Below, piece after piece: positions 10,386 through 20,410 of a DNA stretch of 64,000 nt; within the stretch, counting starts at the first letter, position 1, and every line of letters starts with the position of its first letter. The DNA comes from CAXBID01 sp963815305. GTDB taxonomy: Bacteria; Bacteroidota; Bacteroidia; Flavobacteriales; Flavobacteriaceae. The notes below the pieces were generated by a model. It ran no database searches. It saw only the letters and a list, made by a program, of their open reading frames with translations, and was not told where the DNA came from. The stretch lies in the NCBI GenBank assembly GCA_963815305.1, contig CAWFFW010000001.1:310001-374000 (forward strand), written 5' to 3'. The translations under genes were made by a program, and so were the position numbers.

Positions 10386-12125
10386 ATGAAAAAGCACACA
10401 ATTTTTTTAGGTATTGTCGCATTATTTTCCATTTTTGTGGGATGCGAAGAAGTAGAACTGGGCGATAAATTTTTGTCCAAACCACCAGCAGGTGATATCA
10501 CGATTGATACCGTATATGCAAATATAGAGAATGCAAAAGATGCATTAACAGCAGCTTATGCAACCTTGCCATACGGTCATGCAGTAAATTGGGGAGTAAA
10601 CAATAAGATGAATATGGATATCTTGGAAAGTCTTACCGATATCTCTCAAAGCTACCTTTCATGGGGTGGTGTGAATCGTTTTTACTATTCTGGAACTTAT
10701 ACACCAAATTTAGAGAACTGGAATAATCATACCAAATATCATTACTCTAAAGAACAAAGTTGGTTAGGTATTAGACGTGCCTATTCGTTTGTTCAAAATA
10801 TAGACCGTGTATCGGATGCAGATATACAAACAAAAAACCAGTTAAAAGGTGAAGCTTTAATGGTTGTTGCTGTCCAGTACACAGAAATGTTCAGGCATTT
10901 TGGTGGATTACCATGGGTAGGCAAAGCATTTGCTGCTACTGATGACACAAACAAACCAAGGTTAACGGCTAAAGCAACTATGGATTCTATTGTTGGAGTC
11001 ATTGACCGTGCAGCAAAATTATTACCTTGGCAAATAGACGACATTAGTAATGAAGAAGGTAGATTTACACGCGCTGCAGCAAAAGCACTTAAAGTAAGAG
11101 TCCTGCTTTTTGGAGCAAGTCCTTTATTTAATGATAGCGAGCCTTTTAGAGCTGGAGAAGCTTCAGACTTAAAAATGACATGGCATGGTGGATATAATGC
11201 TGGATATTGGCAAGATGTAGTAAATGCTTCCGAAGATTTTCTTAATGATTTACAAGCTAATGGACAATTTGCTTTAGTAAATTCAGGAAACCCTAGGCAA
11301 GATTTTAAGAATGCATATTATGACAGAGGGTTTCCTGAAATATTAATTTCAACACGTCAGACATTTAGAGCTGTGAATCTAACTGTTCTTAGTTCTTTAA
11401 ATGGTTTTGGAGCTGCTAGACCGTCTCAAGAACTTGTGGATATGTATCCTATGATTAATGGTAAAAGTATTACCGACCCTACATCAGGGTATAATCCTAA
11501 TGATCCTTTTGTAGATAGAGATCCTCGATTATATGAAACCGTTCTTGTAAATGGTGATACATATAGAGGGCGTACTGCGGAACTATACCTTGGTGGTAGA
11601 GAGCGTAGAGCTAAAAATATTGTTGAAGCGGGAACAGGCTATCAGTTGCGTAAATTTTATTTAGATGGTGATAATGCTACATCTGTCAGTTCTGTGGTAC
11701 AGTGGCCATACTTACGCTTACCTGAAGTCTATTTAAGTTATGCGGAGGCTCTTAATGAAGTAAATGGTGGCCCTACTGCTACAGCTTATGAATATTTGAA
11801 TAAAACACGTGAACGTGTTGGTGTTGGGCCAGCTCCCTCTGGACTTAGTAAAGAAGCCTTTAGGAATGAAGTACTCACTGAAAGAGCACGCGAGTTTGCT
11901 TATGAAGAAGTGCGTTGGTTTGATTTGGTACGATGGAAAATGCCATTTATTCAACCACACGGAACCGATATAATTATAGAAAATGGTGTTACATCCAGAG
12001 AGGTTTTTGAAACTACACCAAGAAGAGCATGGGTTGATAACTGGGATCCTAAGTGGTATCTAGCCGCTTTCCCAACTAATGAGGTCAACAAAGGTTACGG
12101 GTTAATTCAAAATCCTGGTTGGTAA
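10386..12125 (+). CDS. susD: SusD/RagB-type surface glycan-binding lipoprotein (first pair)
   Basis: 579 aa. The N terminus is a lipoprotein signal with lipobox FVGC (Cys about residue 20), so the protein is anchored in the outer membrane. The sequence shows the SusD helical and TPR-like segments (AKDALTAAYATLP; GEALMVVAVQYTEMFRHFGGLP) and the C-terminal RagB/SusD block (RLPEVYLSYAEALNE, RAREFAYEEVRWFDLVRWK, ending NPGW). It caps the SusC barrel and binds the imported glycan. It follows susC1 by 11 bp. The gene is intact, in contrast to the second susD. Ligand unknown. Confidence 0.95.
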   Translation: MKKHTIFLGIVALFSIFVGCEEVELGDKFLSKPPAGDITIDTVYANIENAKDALTAAYATLPYGHAVNWGVNNKMNMDILESLTDISQSYLSWGGVNRFYYSGTYTPNLENWNNHTKYHYSKEQSWLGIRRAYSFVQNIDRVSDADIQTKNQLKGEALMVVAVQYTEMFRHFGGLPWVGKAFAATDDTNKPRLTAKATMDSIVGVIDRAAKLLPWQIDDISNEEGRFTRAAAKALKVRVLLFGASPLFNDSEPFRAGEASDLKMTWHGGYNAGYWQDVVNASEDFLNDLQANGQFALVNSGNPRQDFKNAYYDRGFPEILISTRQTFRAVNLTVLSSLNGFGAARPSQELVDMYPMINGKSITDPTSGYNPNDPFVDRDPRLYETVLVNGDTYRGRTAELYLGGRERRAKNIVEAGTGYQLRKFYLDGDNATSVSSVVQWPYLRLPEVYLSYAEALNEVNGGPTATAYEYLNKTRERVGVGPAPSGLSKEAFRNEVLTERAREFAYEEVRWFDLVRWKMPFIQPHGTDIIIENGVTSREVFETTPRRAWVDNWDPKWYLAAFPTNEVNKGYGLIQNPGW

Positions 12126-12180
12126 CTTTATTATCAACAATAACTAAACTAATCATTAAGCTAATTGAAAATAATATAAA

Positions 12181-15015
12181 ATGAATAACAATTCAACAAT
12201 AAAACGCAGTGTTCTTTGGTGTCTCCTAGTTGTAATCCCTAGTGTAACTTATAGCGTTGCTGCACAGGGTCAAATTTTAACTACGGCTAATATAAACCAA
12301 GACTCTACTGCATTAAAAAATGAATTAGTACAGAAACTCGTATCTGAAACCATCCATATGGGAAATAATACCCACACGGAAAAACAGAAGATAACTTCCG
12401 CGATAAATAAAATATCGGGAAAAGAGTTAGAAAAAACAAATTCATTTAACCCAACTAATTCACTTTATGGTTTGTTACCTGGCTTAATGGTATTACAAAA
12501 TGGAGGGGACGCACTCAACCGAGACCCCAATGTATTTATTAGAGGATTGAACACTGTAAATAATAACTCCATCCTTGTTCTGGTAGATGGCATAGAGACA
12601 GATTTAGGTTACCTAAACACGCAATCTATTGAAAGTGTTGAAGTATTGAAAGATGCTGCTGCATTGGCGATTTATGGACACAGAGGCGCCAACGGTGTGC
12701 TTCTAGTTACTACAAAAAGGGGTAAGAGTCAAGCTATGGAGGTTAGTGTAACTTTTCAAAATGGTATTACAACTGCTGTAGGCTATCCAGATTTTTTAGA
12801 TGCTAGAGGATATGCACAAGCAGTAAATCAGGCAAGACTAAATGATGGACTTACGCCATTATATTCTGCGGCTGCTATTCAAGCCTATGGCGATGGAAGT
12901 TCTCCAACATTTAATCCTAATGTAAATTGGATTGATGAAAGTTTAAGAGGTAGCGGTAGTACTTTGAATTTAAACACCTCTTTTAGAGGTGGAAGTGAAA
13001 ACGTATTATACTATGCAGCTATAAATTACCAAGCGGAAGATGGAATTTATAAAGATAGAGGATTGGAAGAGTATGCGACCCAATCGAAATACGATAGGGT
13101 GAATTTTGTTACAAACTTGGATATCAACTTAACACCAACCACCAAGCTTATTGCACGAGTTTTCGGTGCTTTAGATGAAGATTATTCTACCGCTACTCCT
13201 GATGGTAATATTTTTTATGCTATTTATAATACACCAGCCAACGCATTTCCTGTAAGAAATTACAACAACATATATGGTGGTACAAATATATATGGTAATA
13301 ATCCTGTTGCAATGATTAATTCAACTGGATTTACAAAAACACAAGGAACCACTATTGCTGTTAGTGGTACATTGCAGCAGGACTTAAATAGGATTCTTGA
13401 GGGTTTATCAGGAGAACTTAACATACGTCATAACAATCGTGCCACTTCATTTGATGGTCAGAGAAAAAATTATCTTTATGAAGAGCTTATACGTAATGAA
13501 ACAACTTTGGATACTATATCCCAATTATTTGGCGAGGATTCTGATTTGAATCCTAATGGAGGTAATGGTTTTATCTCTAGATATACTAACTTTTCTGCAA
13601 GATTAAACTATGATAAGCAAATAAATGACCATGATTTTAATTCATTTGCCATGTTTACTCAGGAGAAGTTCGTAGGAAGAGGGCAATATACAACATACTT
13701 GAGACAAAATTTTGCTGGTAAAATACATTATGGCTATCAAGATAAATATTTATTAGATTTAGTTTTATCTTATGCAGGGTCAAGTGTATTACCTAAAGAT
13801 CGATTTGAATTTTACCCAGCTGTTTCAGCTGCTTGGGTAATCTCAGAAGAAGCTTTTGTTAAGGACGATGCTTGGATTCAGTATTTAAAACTTAGAGGTT
13901 CTTTTGGATATGCAGGAAGTGACAGAATCCAACTAAATACTGAAGACCAAAGTTATGGAGGCGTAGGTGGTTATTATTTTACATCTAACAATACATTTGC
14001 AGGTAGTACAGGTGAAGGTCGTTTAGCAGGAGATCCTAAGATGGAAAGAGCGATGATGGCTAACCTTGGTTTAGATGTCAATTTATTCAAGAAATTGAAC
14101 ATTATGGCAGATGTTTTCTATAACAAGAGAACTAATATTTTAGTGTCAGCTGACGGACAAACTTCAAATATTTTGGGTGTAGGTGCTCCTATATTACCTA
14201 TTGGAGAGGTTTCTAATAGAGGTTTGGAGGCGTCAATTACATGGCAAGACAATATTTCAGATTTTAATTATTCTGCTACTGGAAATTTCACATATTCTAA
14301 AAATAGAATAGAAGAAATAAGTGAAGCACCGCAGGCTTATCCTTATACAAGAAGAACAGGGCAACCAATAGGTCAGGCTTTTGGACTTGTTAGTGATGGA
14401 TTTTTTAGAGATCAAAGCGATATAGATGATAGTAATCCACAATTGTTTTCTGGGCTCTCTCCAGGTGATGTTAAGTATGTAGATCAAAACGGCGATAATG
14501 TGATTGATACTTTTGATGAAGTAGCATTGGGTTATAGTACGCAAGTTCCAGAAATGTATTTTGCGCTTAACTTGCATGCAGACTATAAGGGGTTAGGTTT
14601 CAATGCTATTATTCAAGGCATAGCAAATCAAAGTGTGTTTTTATTTACACCTGGCGTTTATATTCCCTTAGTTAATAATAATAATATTACAACATTTTCA
14701 AATAATGCTTGGACCCCAGCTACTGCTAATACGGCAACACTACCAAGATTGACATCATTGGATAATGATAATAATTACCGAGCCAATGATATTTTTCTAG
14801 CAGATGCTGACTATATCAAACTTAGAACTTTAGAATTTTATTATACCATACCAGAGACTTTTTTAAGTAAATATGGTTTGGATTATTTTAGGGTTTTTGC
14901 TAGAGGTACCAATCTTTTTTCTTGGGATAATTTGGATCAAATGGATCCAGAAACGCTTTCTATTAATTACCCGCTCTTAAAAACCTTCAGTCTAGGTTTA
15001 GAGCTTACCTTTTAA
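12181..15015 (+). CDS. susC: SusC-type TonB-dependent transporter (second pair), no N-terminal carboxypeptidase-D-like domain
   Basis: 944 aa. After a signal peptide (ending near VAAQ, about residue 29) there is a short linker rather than the usual carboxypeptidase-D-like domain; the plug begins near residue 75 (SAINKISGKELEKTNSF) and shows VFIRGLNTV, ILVLVDGIETD and LAIYGHRGANGVLLVTTKRG. The beta-barrel follows and ends LGLELTF. It is therefore about 90 residues shorter than the first SusC, all at the N terminus. I see no clear TonB-box like the EEIVLVGYG of SusC1. It starts 55 bp after susD1 and is followed 12 bp later by its own susD. Probably imports a different oligosaccharide from the same polymer. 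If its partner SusD is really broken, function may be reduced. Confidence 0.92.
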   Translation: MNNNSTIKRSVLWCLLVVIPSVTYSVAAQGQILTTANINQDSTALKNELVQKLVSETIHMGNNTHTEKQKITSAINKISGKELEKTNSFNPTNSLYGLLPGLMVLQNGGDALNRDPNVFIRGLNTVNNNSILVLVDGIETDLGYLNTQSIESVEVLKDAAALAIYGHRGANGVLLVTTKRGKSQAMEVSVTFQNGITTAVGYPDFLDARGYAQAVNQARLNDGLTPLYSAAAIQAYGDGSSPTFNPNVNWIDESLRGSGSTLNLNTSFRGGSENVLYYAAINYQAEDGIYKDRGLEEYATQSKYDRVNFVTNLDINLTPTTKLIARVFGALDEDYSTATPDGNIFYAIYNTPANAFPVRNYNNIYGGTNIYGNNPVAMINSTGFTKTQGTTIAVSGTLQQDLNRILEGLSGELNIRHNNRATSFDGQRKNYLYEELIRNETTLDTISQLFGEDSDLNPNGGNGFISRYTNFSARLNYDKQINDHDFNSFAMFTQEKFVGRGQYTTYLRQNFAGKIHYGYQDKYLLDLVLSYAGSSVLPKDRFEFYPAVSAAWVISEEAFVKDDAWIQYLKLRGSFGYAGSDRIQLNTEDQSYGGVGGYYFTSNNTFAGSTGEGRLAGDPKMERAMMANLGLDVNLFKKLNIMADVFYNKRTNILVSADGQTSNILGVGAPILPIGEVSNRGLEASITWQDNISDFNYSATGNFTYSKNRIEEISEAPQAYPYTRRTGQPIGQAFGLVSDGFFRDQSDIDDSNPQLFSGLSPGDVKYVDQNGDNVIDTFDEVALGYSTQVPEMYFALNLHADYKGLGFNAIIQGIANQSVFLFTPGVYIPLVNNNNITTFSNNAWTPATANTATLPRLTSLDNDNNYRANDIFLADADYIKLRTLEFYYTIPETFLSKYGLDYFRVFARGTNLFSWDNLDQMDPETLSINYPLLKTFSLGLELTF

Positions 15016-15027
15016 GTTAATAAACTA

Positions 15028-16699
15028 ATGAGAAAAATTTTAACTATGAAATATTCAACAATATTATTAATTGTTATGAGCTTGTTTCTAAGTTCTTGTG
15101 AAGACTTAGATTATAATGAGAAAAGTTATCTCTTACAAGATGATATTTACTCAGACTTAGATCGAGTTAACTCTGCGTTGACAGGAATTTATGGAGATCT
15201 TCCATCTGGATTTACTCAAGTTGGGAATGCCATGCTTGCCTCAGGTTCTGATGATGCAGTATTTGCTGTTGATGCCAGTTCTGTACAAAGATACTTTAAT
15301 GGTGGTTGGAATGCAGTTCAAACACTAGATAGCAAATGGAACAATTTTGCATCAATACGATTAGCCAATCGTTTTTTAGAAGAAGTAGAGAAATACACAT
15401 ACGAAGAACGTTTGTATGATATTGATCCTGTCTATGATGTTTTAATGGCAGAATTAGAACGCAAGAAATATGAAGCACGCGTATTACGTGCTTTTTACTA
15501 TTTCGAACTTGCAAAGCGTTACGGAGATGTACCATTATTTACAAAAGTGTTAACAACAGAAGAGGCTAATACTATTTCTAGAAGTTCTTTTAAAGATGTT
15601 ATTGCTTTTATAGTAGATGAATGTAATCAAGCAGCTCCTAATTTACCAATTAATTATGCAACTGAACGTGGTAGTGAAACAGGGCGCATTACTAGAGGCG
15701 CTGCACTGGCTATTAAGGCTAAAGCTTTGCTCTATGCAGCTAGTCCGCTTCATAACCGTGAAGGGGCTTTAACATTGTGGCAAGATGCTGCTCAAGCATC
15801 TTTTGATATAATTGATTTAAGAGTGTATCGTTTAAATCGTGATTACTCCGATAACTTTAACAATTACAGCAGTAGAAATAGAGAATTAATTTTGGAGAGT
15901 AGAGCAGGAAATAGTAATTTTTTCGAGCGTATCAATTATCCCGTTGGTTACGTAGGCGGAAGTTCAGGTAATACACCGACTCAAAATTTAGTTGATGCTT
16001 ATGAAATGCAGTTAACAGGTTTGGGTATTAATGATGCAACCTCTGGTTATGAACCAACGGATCCATATTCAGGTCGTGATCCCCGATTTTCTGCTACTAT
16101 TCTCCACAATGGCTCAACCTTTAAAGGTGAAACTATTGAGGTTTTTGAAGGCGGTCGTAACGGTGAACCGCAAACTTTCGCAACAAATACGGGTTATTAC
16201 CTTAAAAAATATGTTGATGAAACCATTATTTTGGAAGAACCAAATGTTAATGCAAAAGAACATACTTGGGTGTTATTTCGTTATGCAGAAGTTTTGCTTA
16301 ACTATGCAGAGGCCATGAATGAGGTTTATGGACCTGAGGTTTCAGGTACTTTTGGAATGACTGCATTAGAAGCAGTAAACATGGTACGTAGTAGAGTGAG
16401 AATGCCTAATTTTCCAAGTGGTTTAACGAAGGATAGTTTCAGAAGAAAAGCTTAGAAATGAAAGACGTGTTGAATTGGCTTTTGAAGCTCACAGATTTTG
16501 GGATATACGTCGCTGGGAGATTCTAGATGAAACAACAGAAATCATGAAGATGGATGTTACAAAAGTTGGAGATGATTTTATTTATAATAAAGAAATCTTG
16601 GAAACAAGAATGTTTGATCCTAAAATGTATCTTTATCCAATTCCTTTTAATGAAACTATTATTAACCCAAATATGACACAAAACCCTGGGTGGGAATAA
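15028..16699 (+). pseudogene. susD: SusD-type lipoprotein (second pair), frameshifted near the C terminus
   Basis: The first frame runs 15028-16455. The N terminus is a lipoprotein signal with lipobox LSSC; an in-frame ATG at 15046 gives a more compact signal and may be the real start. SusD landmarks are present (ARVLRAFYYFELAKRYGDVPLF, FRYAEVLLNYAEAMNEVYG). At about 16441-16450, an A/G-rich run (agaagaaaag), the frame breaks: the first frame ends at TAG 16453-16455. The second frame, open through this point to TAA 16697-16699, continues with KLRNERRVELAFEAHRFWD and ends NPGWE, exactly the missing SusD C terminus. One extra base explains this. It may be a true mutation or a sequencing error. 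The truncated product would lack about 80 residues of a conserved region. Confidence 0.88.
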
Positions 16700-16992
16700 T
16701 ATTAAAAGGTTTATAATTTAATTTTATAAACTCATATAATAAAGTATGTGTAAAATCCAATGTGATGAAAAGACTAAAATATAGTTTTCTCAATACATTG
16801 GATATTTATATTTATAAATAATTTATGCTTTTACTAATAACAGTATTATAAATATTTTTAAAAGTCTGATGTCAAAATAGAAGTGATAATTTATATACAA
16901 TTAAAATAATGGATTTCTCTATTTTATATTTTTTATTCAAGTAGAGTAATTTAAAAAAACTGATTAATTTCTTAATCATATATAATATACAC

Positions 16993-19176
16993 ATGAAAAA
17001 TGTAAGAACCCTATTGTTTATCTTCTTCAGCATATTTATTACTCAAGCTCAAGAGAATATAATTATCAATACAAATACTACTCAAATGGTTTTAAGAGTC
17101 GATGCTAACAAACATTTAAACTTTGAGTATTATGGTAAAAAAATACAAGATCTAAATAATCTTTTTGATGCTAAATCTAATATTCATACCGATGCATTTC
17201 CTGCGTTTGGTATAAATCCTGATAAACTTATAGCCATTAGAGCTACACATGGTAATGGTGACATGACACTTGTTTTTAAATATTTATCACATGAAAATTC
17301 TGTTTTAGATGATAATATTGAAATCACCACAATTCATTTAAAAGATGAGAAATATCCGTTTTATGTAGACTTAAAATATAAAGTATATAAAGAAGAAGAT
17401 ATTATTGAGGTATGGAATGAAATATCTCACCAAGAAAAAAAGAGTGTAAAACTATTTAATTTTGCATCTGCGTACTTGCCATTCAATGCACCAAAAGCTT
17501 ATGTTACACATTTTCACGGTCATTTTTTACGAGAATTTACTCAAGAAGAAACGGAGTTAAATAACGGTACTTTTACTATTAAAAGTTCAGAAGGTATTCG
17601 AAATTCAACTTATGATACAGCTTCTTTTTTATTGAGCTTAGATAATAAATCAACAGAAGATCAAGGCGATGTAATTGCAGGTTCACTAGCATGGACAGGG
17701 AATTATGAAATTACATTTGAAAGAGATATGAACACCCAATTACACTTAACGGCTGGAATTAATAATTATGCTTCAGAATATGTTTTAAATAAAGGTAAAA
17801 TATTCACTACTCCTGCTTTAATTTTAACTTATAGTAGTCAAGGAAAAGGAAAAGCTAGTCGTAATTTACACCGCTATGCGAGAAAATATAAAATAATTGA
17901 TGGAGATAAACCTCTTAAAATTCTTTTTAATAGTTGGGAAGGTTTACATATGAATTTTGATGAAAATAAAATCGTAAAATTAATTGATTATGCTGCAGAA
18001 CTCGGTGTAGAACTTTTTGTATTGGACGATGGATGGTTTGGTAACAAATATTCTCGTGATGATGGTAGTCAAGGTTTAGGAGACTGGCAAACCTCTAAGA
18101 AGAAATTACCAAATGGTATAGAGCGTCTTATTGATGTATCAGAAAATAAAGATATAAAGTTTGGTATTTGGGTTGAGCCAGAAATGGTAAATACCAAAAG
18201 TGAATTATATGAAAAACATCCCGATTGGATTTTGCAAAATACCGATAGAGAGTTAATTAAAGGAAGAGGAAAAACACAAGTTGTACTAGATTTAAGTAAC
18301 CCTAAAGTACAAGATTTCATTTTCAATATGATGAACGATTTGTTAAATAAACACCCAAGAATTAATTATATTAAATGGGATGCTAATGCCAACATTGCGA
18401 ATTACGGTTCTACATATCTCCCAAAAGATAGACAATCACATCTTTATATTGATTATCATTTAGGTTTACAAGATGTATTTAAGCGTTTGAGAGAAAAACA
18501 TCCCCATATTACTATGCAAGCTTGTGCAAGTGGAGGTGGACGTGCTAATTACGGATATCTAAAATACTTTAATGAATTTTGGCCTAGTGACAATATGGAT
18601 GCTTTGACAAGAATACATACCCAGTGGGGAATGTCTAGTATATTCCCTGCTATTACCATGGCGTCTCATGTGGGTAAGGTTCCAGTTCATCAAACCCATA
18701 GAGTCATGCCCATTAAATTCCGTTTTGATGTTGCTATGACTGGGCGATTAGGTTTTGAATTGCTGCCAAATCAAATGAATGAGCAAGAAAGAGAATTTTC
18801 TATATTGGCAATTGAAACCTATAAGAAAATAAGGGATATCGTTCAACTTGGTGATCTTTACAGAATTATTTCTCCCTACGAACACAAAACATACTCTTCA
18901 TTAATGTATGTTGATGAAAAAGTTGAAAATGCAGTTTATTTTGGGTTTTGTGAAAGGAAGATTTTAAAATCAAATTTACCATTATTTAAGATGAAGGGTC
19001 TCGATCCTAATGCTTCATATAATGTATCTGAGATTAACAAAGACAAAAAGAATCATTTTAACGGAAATGGCAAGAAATCATATTCAGGTGATTTTTTAAT
19101 GAATACAGGTTTAAATCTTGATTTACAAGATGAATATGATAGCCTCATACTCCAATTCAGTAAAATTAAAGATTAA
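16993..19176 (+). CDS. GH36 alpha-galactosidase, secreted
   Basis: 727 aa. Signal peptide ending near TQAQ (about residue 20). N-terminal beta-supersandwich domain, then a (beta/alpha)8 barrel with LFVLDDGWFG, DWQTSKKKLPNG, GIWVEPEMVN, the nucleophile Asp463 in IKWDAN and the acid/base Asp533 in FWPSDNMDALTR; the 70-residue spacing is that seen in well-known GH36 enzymes. A CASGGGR block near residue 515 is also typical. It should remove terminal alpha-galactose from imported oligosaccharides, probably in the periplasm since no T9SS domain is present. It follows the SusC/D block after 293 bp without an obvious copy of the locus operator, so its promoter is uncertain. Confidence 0.93.
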   Translation: MKNVRTLLFIFFSIFITQAQENIIINTNTTQMVLRVDANKHLNFEYYGKKIQDLNNLFDAKSNIHTDAFPAFGINPDKLIAIRATHGNGDMTLVFKYLSHENSVLDDNIEITTIHLKDEKYPFYVDLKYKVYKEEDIIEVWNEISHQEKKSVKLFNFASAYLPFNAPKAYVTHFHGHFLREFTQEETELNNGTFTIKSSEGIRNSTYDTASFLLSLDNKSTEDQGDVIAGSLAWTGNYEITFERDMNTQLHLTAGINNYASEYVLNKGKIFTTPALILTYSSQGKGKASRNLHRYARKYKIIDGDKPLKILFNSWEGLHMNFDENKIVKLIDYAAELGVELFVLDDGWFGNKYSRDDGSQGLGDWQTSKKKLPNGIERLIDVSENKDIKFGIWVEPEMVNTKSELYEKHPDWILQNTDRELIKGRGKTQVVLDLSNPKVQDFIFNMMNDLLNKHPRINYIKWDANANIANYGSTYLPKDRQSHLYIDYHLGLQDVFKRLREKHPHITMQACASGGGRANYGYLKYFNEFWPSDNMDALTRIHTQWGMSSIFPAITMASHVGKVPVHQTHRVMPIKFRFDVAMTGRLGFELLPNQMNEQEREFSILAIETYKKIRDIVQLGDLYRIISPYEHKTYSSLMYVDEKVENAVYFGFCERKILKSNLPLFKMKGLDPNASYNVSEINKDKKNHFNGNGKKSYSGDFLMNTGLNLDLQDEYDSLILQFSKIKD

Positions 19177-19339
19177 TCTGTTTTTAATTATAATATAATT
19201 AGATAGCAAAAATCCTAAAATTAAGTAGTTTTGAAAACTAATGGGTTCATAACGTTTAAGCTTATAAAGAACATTTTTTAGTTATTAAGTTATAGTTCAT
19301 TTTATTTCTGTACTTAACTTCTACAAATTTTGATTTTAG

Positions 19340-20212
19340 TCAAGCTATAAAACGGGGGGACCTAATATCCTTTTTATTTTGATGAATAACTTAGTTTACA
19401 GAGACGTTGGCATATTTTTTCAAAATGCTAGAGTAGATCAAAAAGGGCTGACAACCATTAAAACTCTAAATTTAGATAAGTTGGCTAGAGCAGCTGCTAT
19501 ATTTACAAATCATTATGCTGGTGCGCCAGTTAGCGTTCCTTCTAGAGCATCTTTAATATCTGGGAAAAATCAAGGTCAAGCAAACGTTAGAAATATTCAG
19601 TTTGATAAAGCTATCGAAAATAATCCTACTTTTAGGAACAGTACTTCAAAAAAATGGATATAACACTGCACTGATTGTAAAGTGGGGACTTCAAGGGTCA
19701 GGTAATGGGCCTAATTGGGAAGTACATCCTTTTAACAGCAGGGGTTTTGATTATTATCTAGGTTATATAAAACATAGTGATGGACATGAGTACTACCCTA
19801 AAGAAGGATTATACCGAGGACAAAGAGAAGTTTTTTAGGGAAAGAAAGTCATAACAAATTCATTAAATAAAGCATATACTGATGACCTTTTTACAGCAGC
19901 TTAAAAAAAATGGATAATAAATCAAAATAAAGAAAATTGAGATTAAATGAGAATTTTACAATGGAAATTTTTTACGGGTACCAGAAGTTTCTGGAATGAA
20001 TATTAATAAAACCAGAAAAATTCCCTCATTAATTTTTTTTGGATAGGAGATAATATAGTTTTTTTAATATCATTTTTATACCTGAAACAGGGCGCTATGA
20101 ATTTCAATTAGAGGTAAACGGTTCTTCGGTATTGAAAATTTATGAAATTAGTTTAATTAATACGGTTTTTATTTTAATAAAACAAAATATATATAAACTT
20201 ACTTATTCTTAA
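19340..20212 (+). pseudogene. Remnant of a sulfatase fused to a PA14-like domain
   Basis: Pieces of one gene are readable in shifting frames. 19349-19663 gives PNILFIL, a VSVPSRASLISGKNQ block (the formylglycine-motif position, here Ser rather than Cys) and FTNHYAGAP. A second frame to 19838 gives LQKNGYNTALIVKWGLQGSG and FDYYLGYIKHSDGHEYYP. From 19850 to about 19947 a third stretch reads KAYTDDLFTAA, stop, KKWIINQNKEN. From about 19960 to 20212, YNGNFLRVPEVSGMNIN and FIPETGRYEFQLEVNGSS resemble the start and middle of a PA14 domain. Frameshifts, internal stops and missing segments make it non-functional. The following 198 bases to the araC-type gene show nothing recognisable. Confidence 0.82.
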
Positions 20213-20410
20213 GGAAGTGTATCATCCAATTTCTTTATTCTATAAATAATTTATTAGTATATCCTAAATCGACTTTCTTTGGAAGGCATTAAAGGAAGAA
20301 AAGTCTTATAATTATCTGTGTAAATCATAGTAATTTAAATAGCAAATTAGCAGTACCCTTAGAACTTATTTGATAAATAAAATGAAAGATATGTAACAAA
20401 TAATTGGTAT

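Noticed and set aside
14257..14577. 106-codon open frame on the minus strand inside susC2
   Set aside because: It lies wholly within a strongly supported SusC reading frame and its translation shows no domain or signal peptide.
16031..16318. 95-codon alternate-frame reading inside susD2
   Set aside because: The overlapping frame carries the conserved SusD sequence (including LLNYAEAMNEVYG), while this one shows low-complexity sequence without a recognisable motif.
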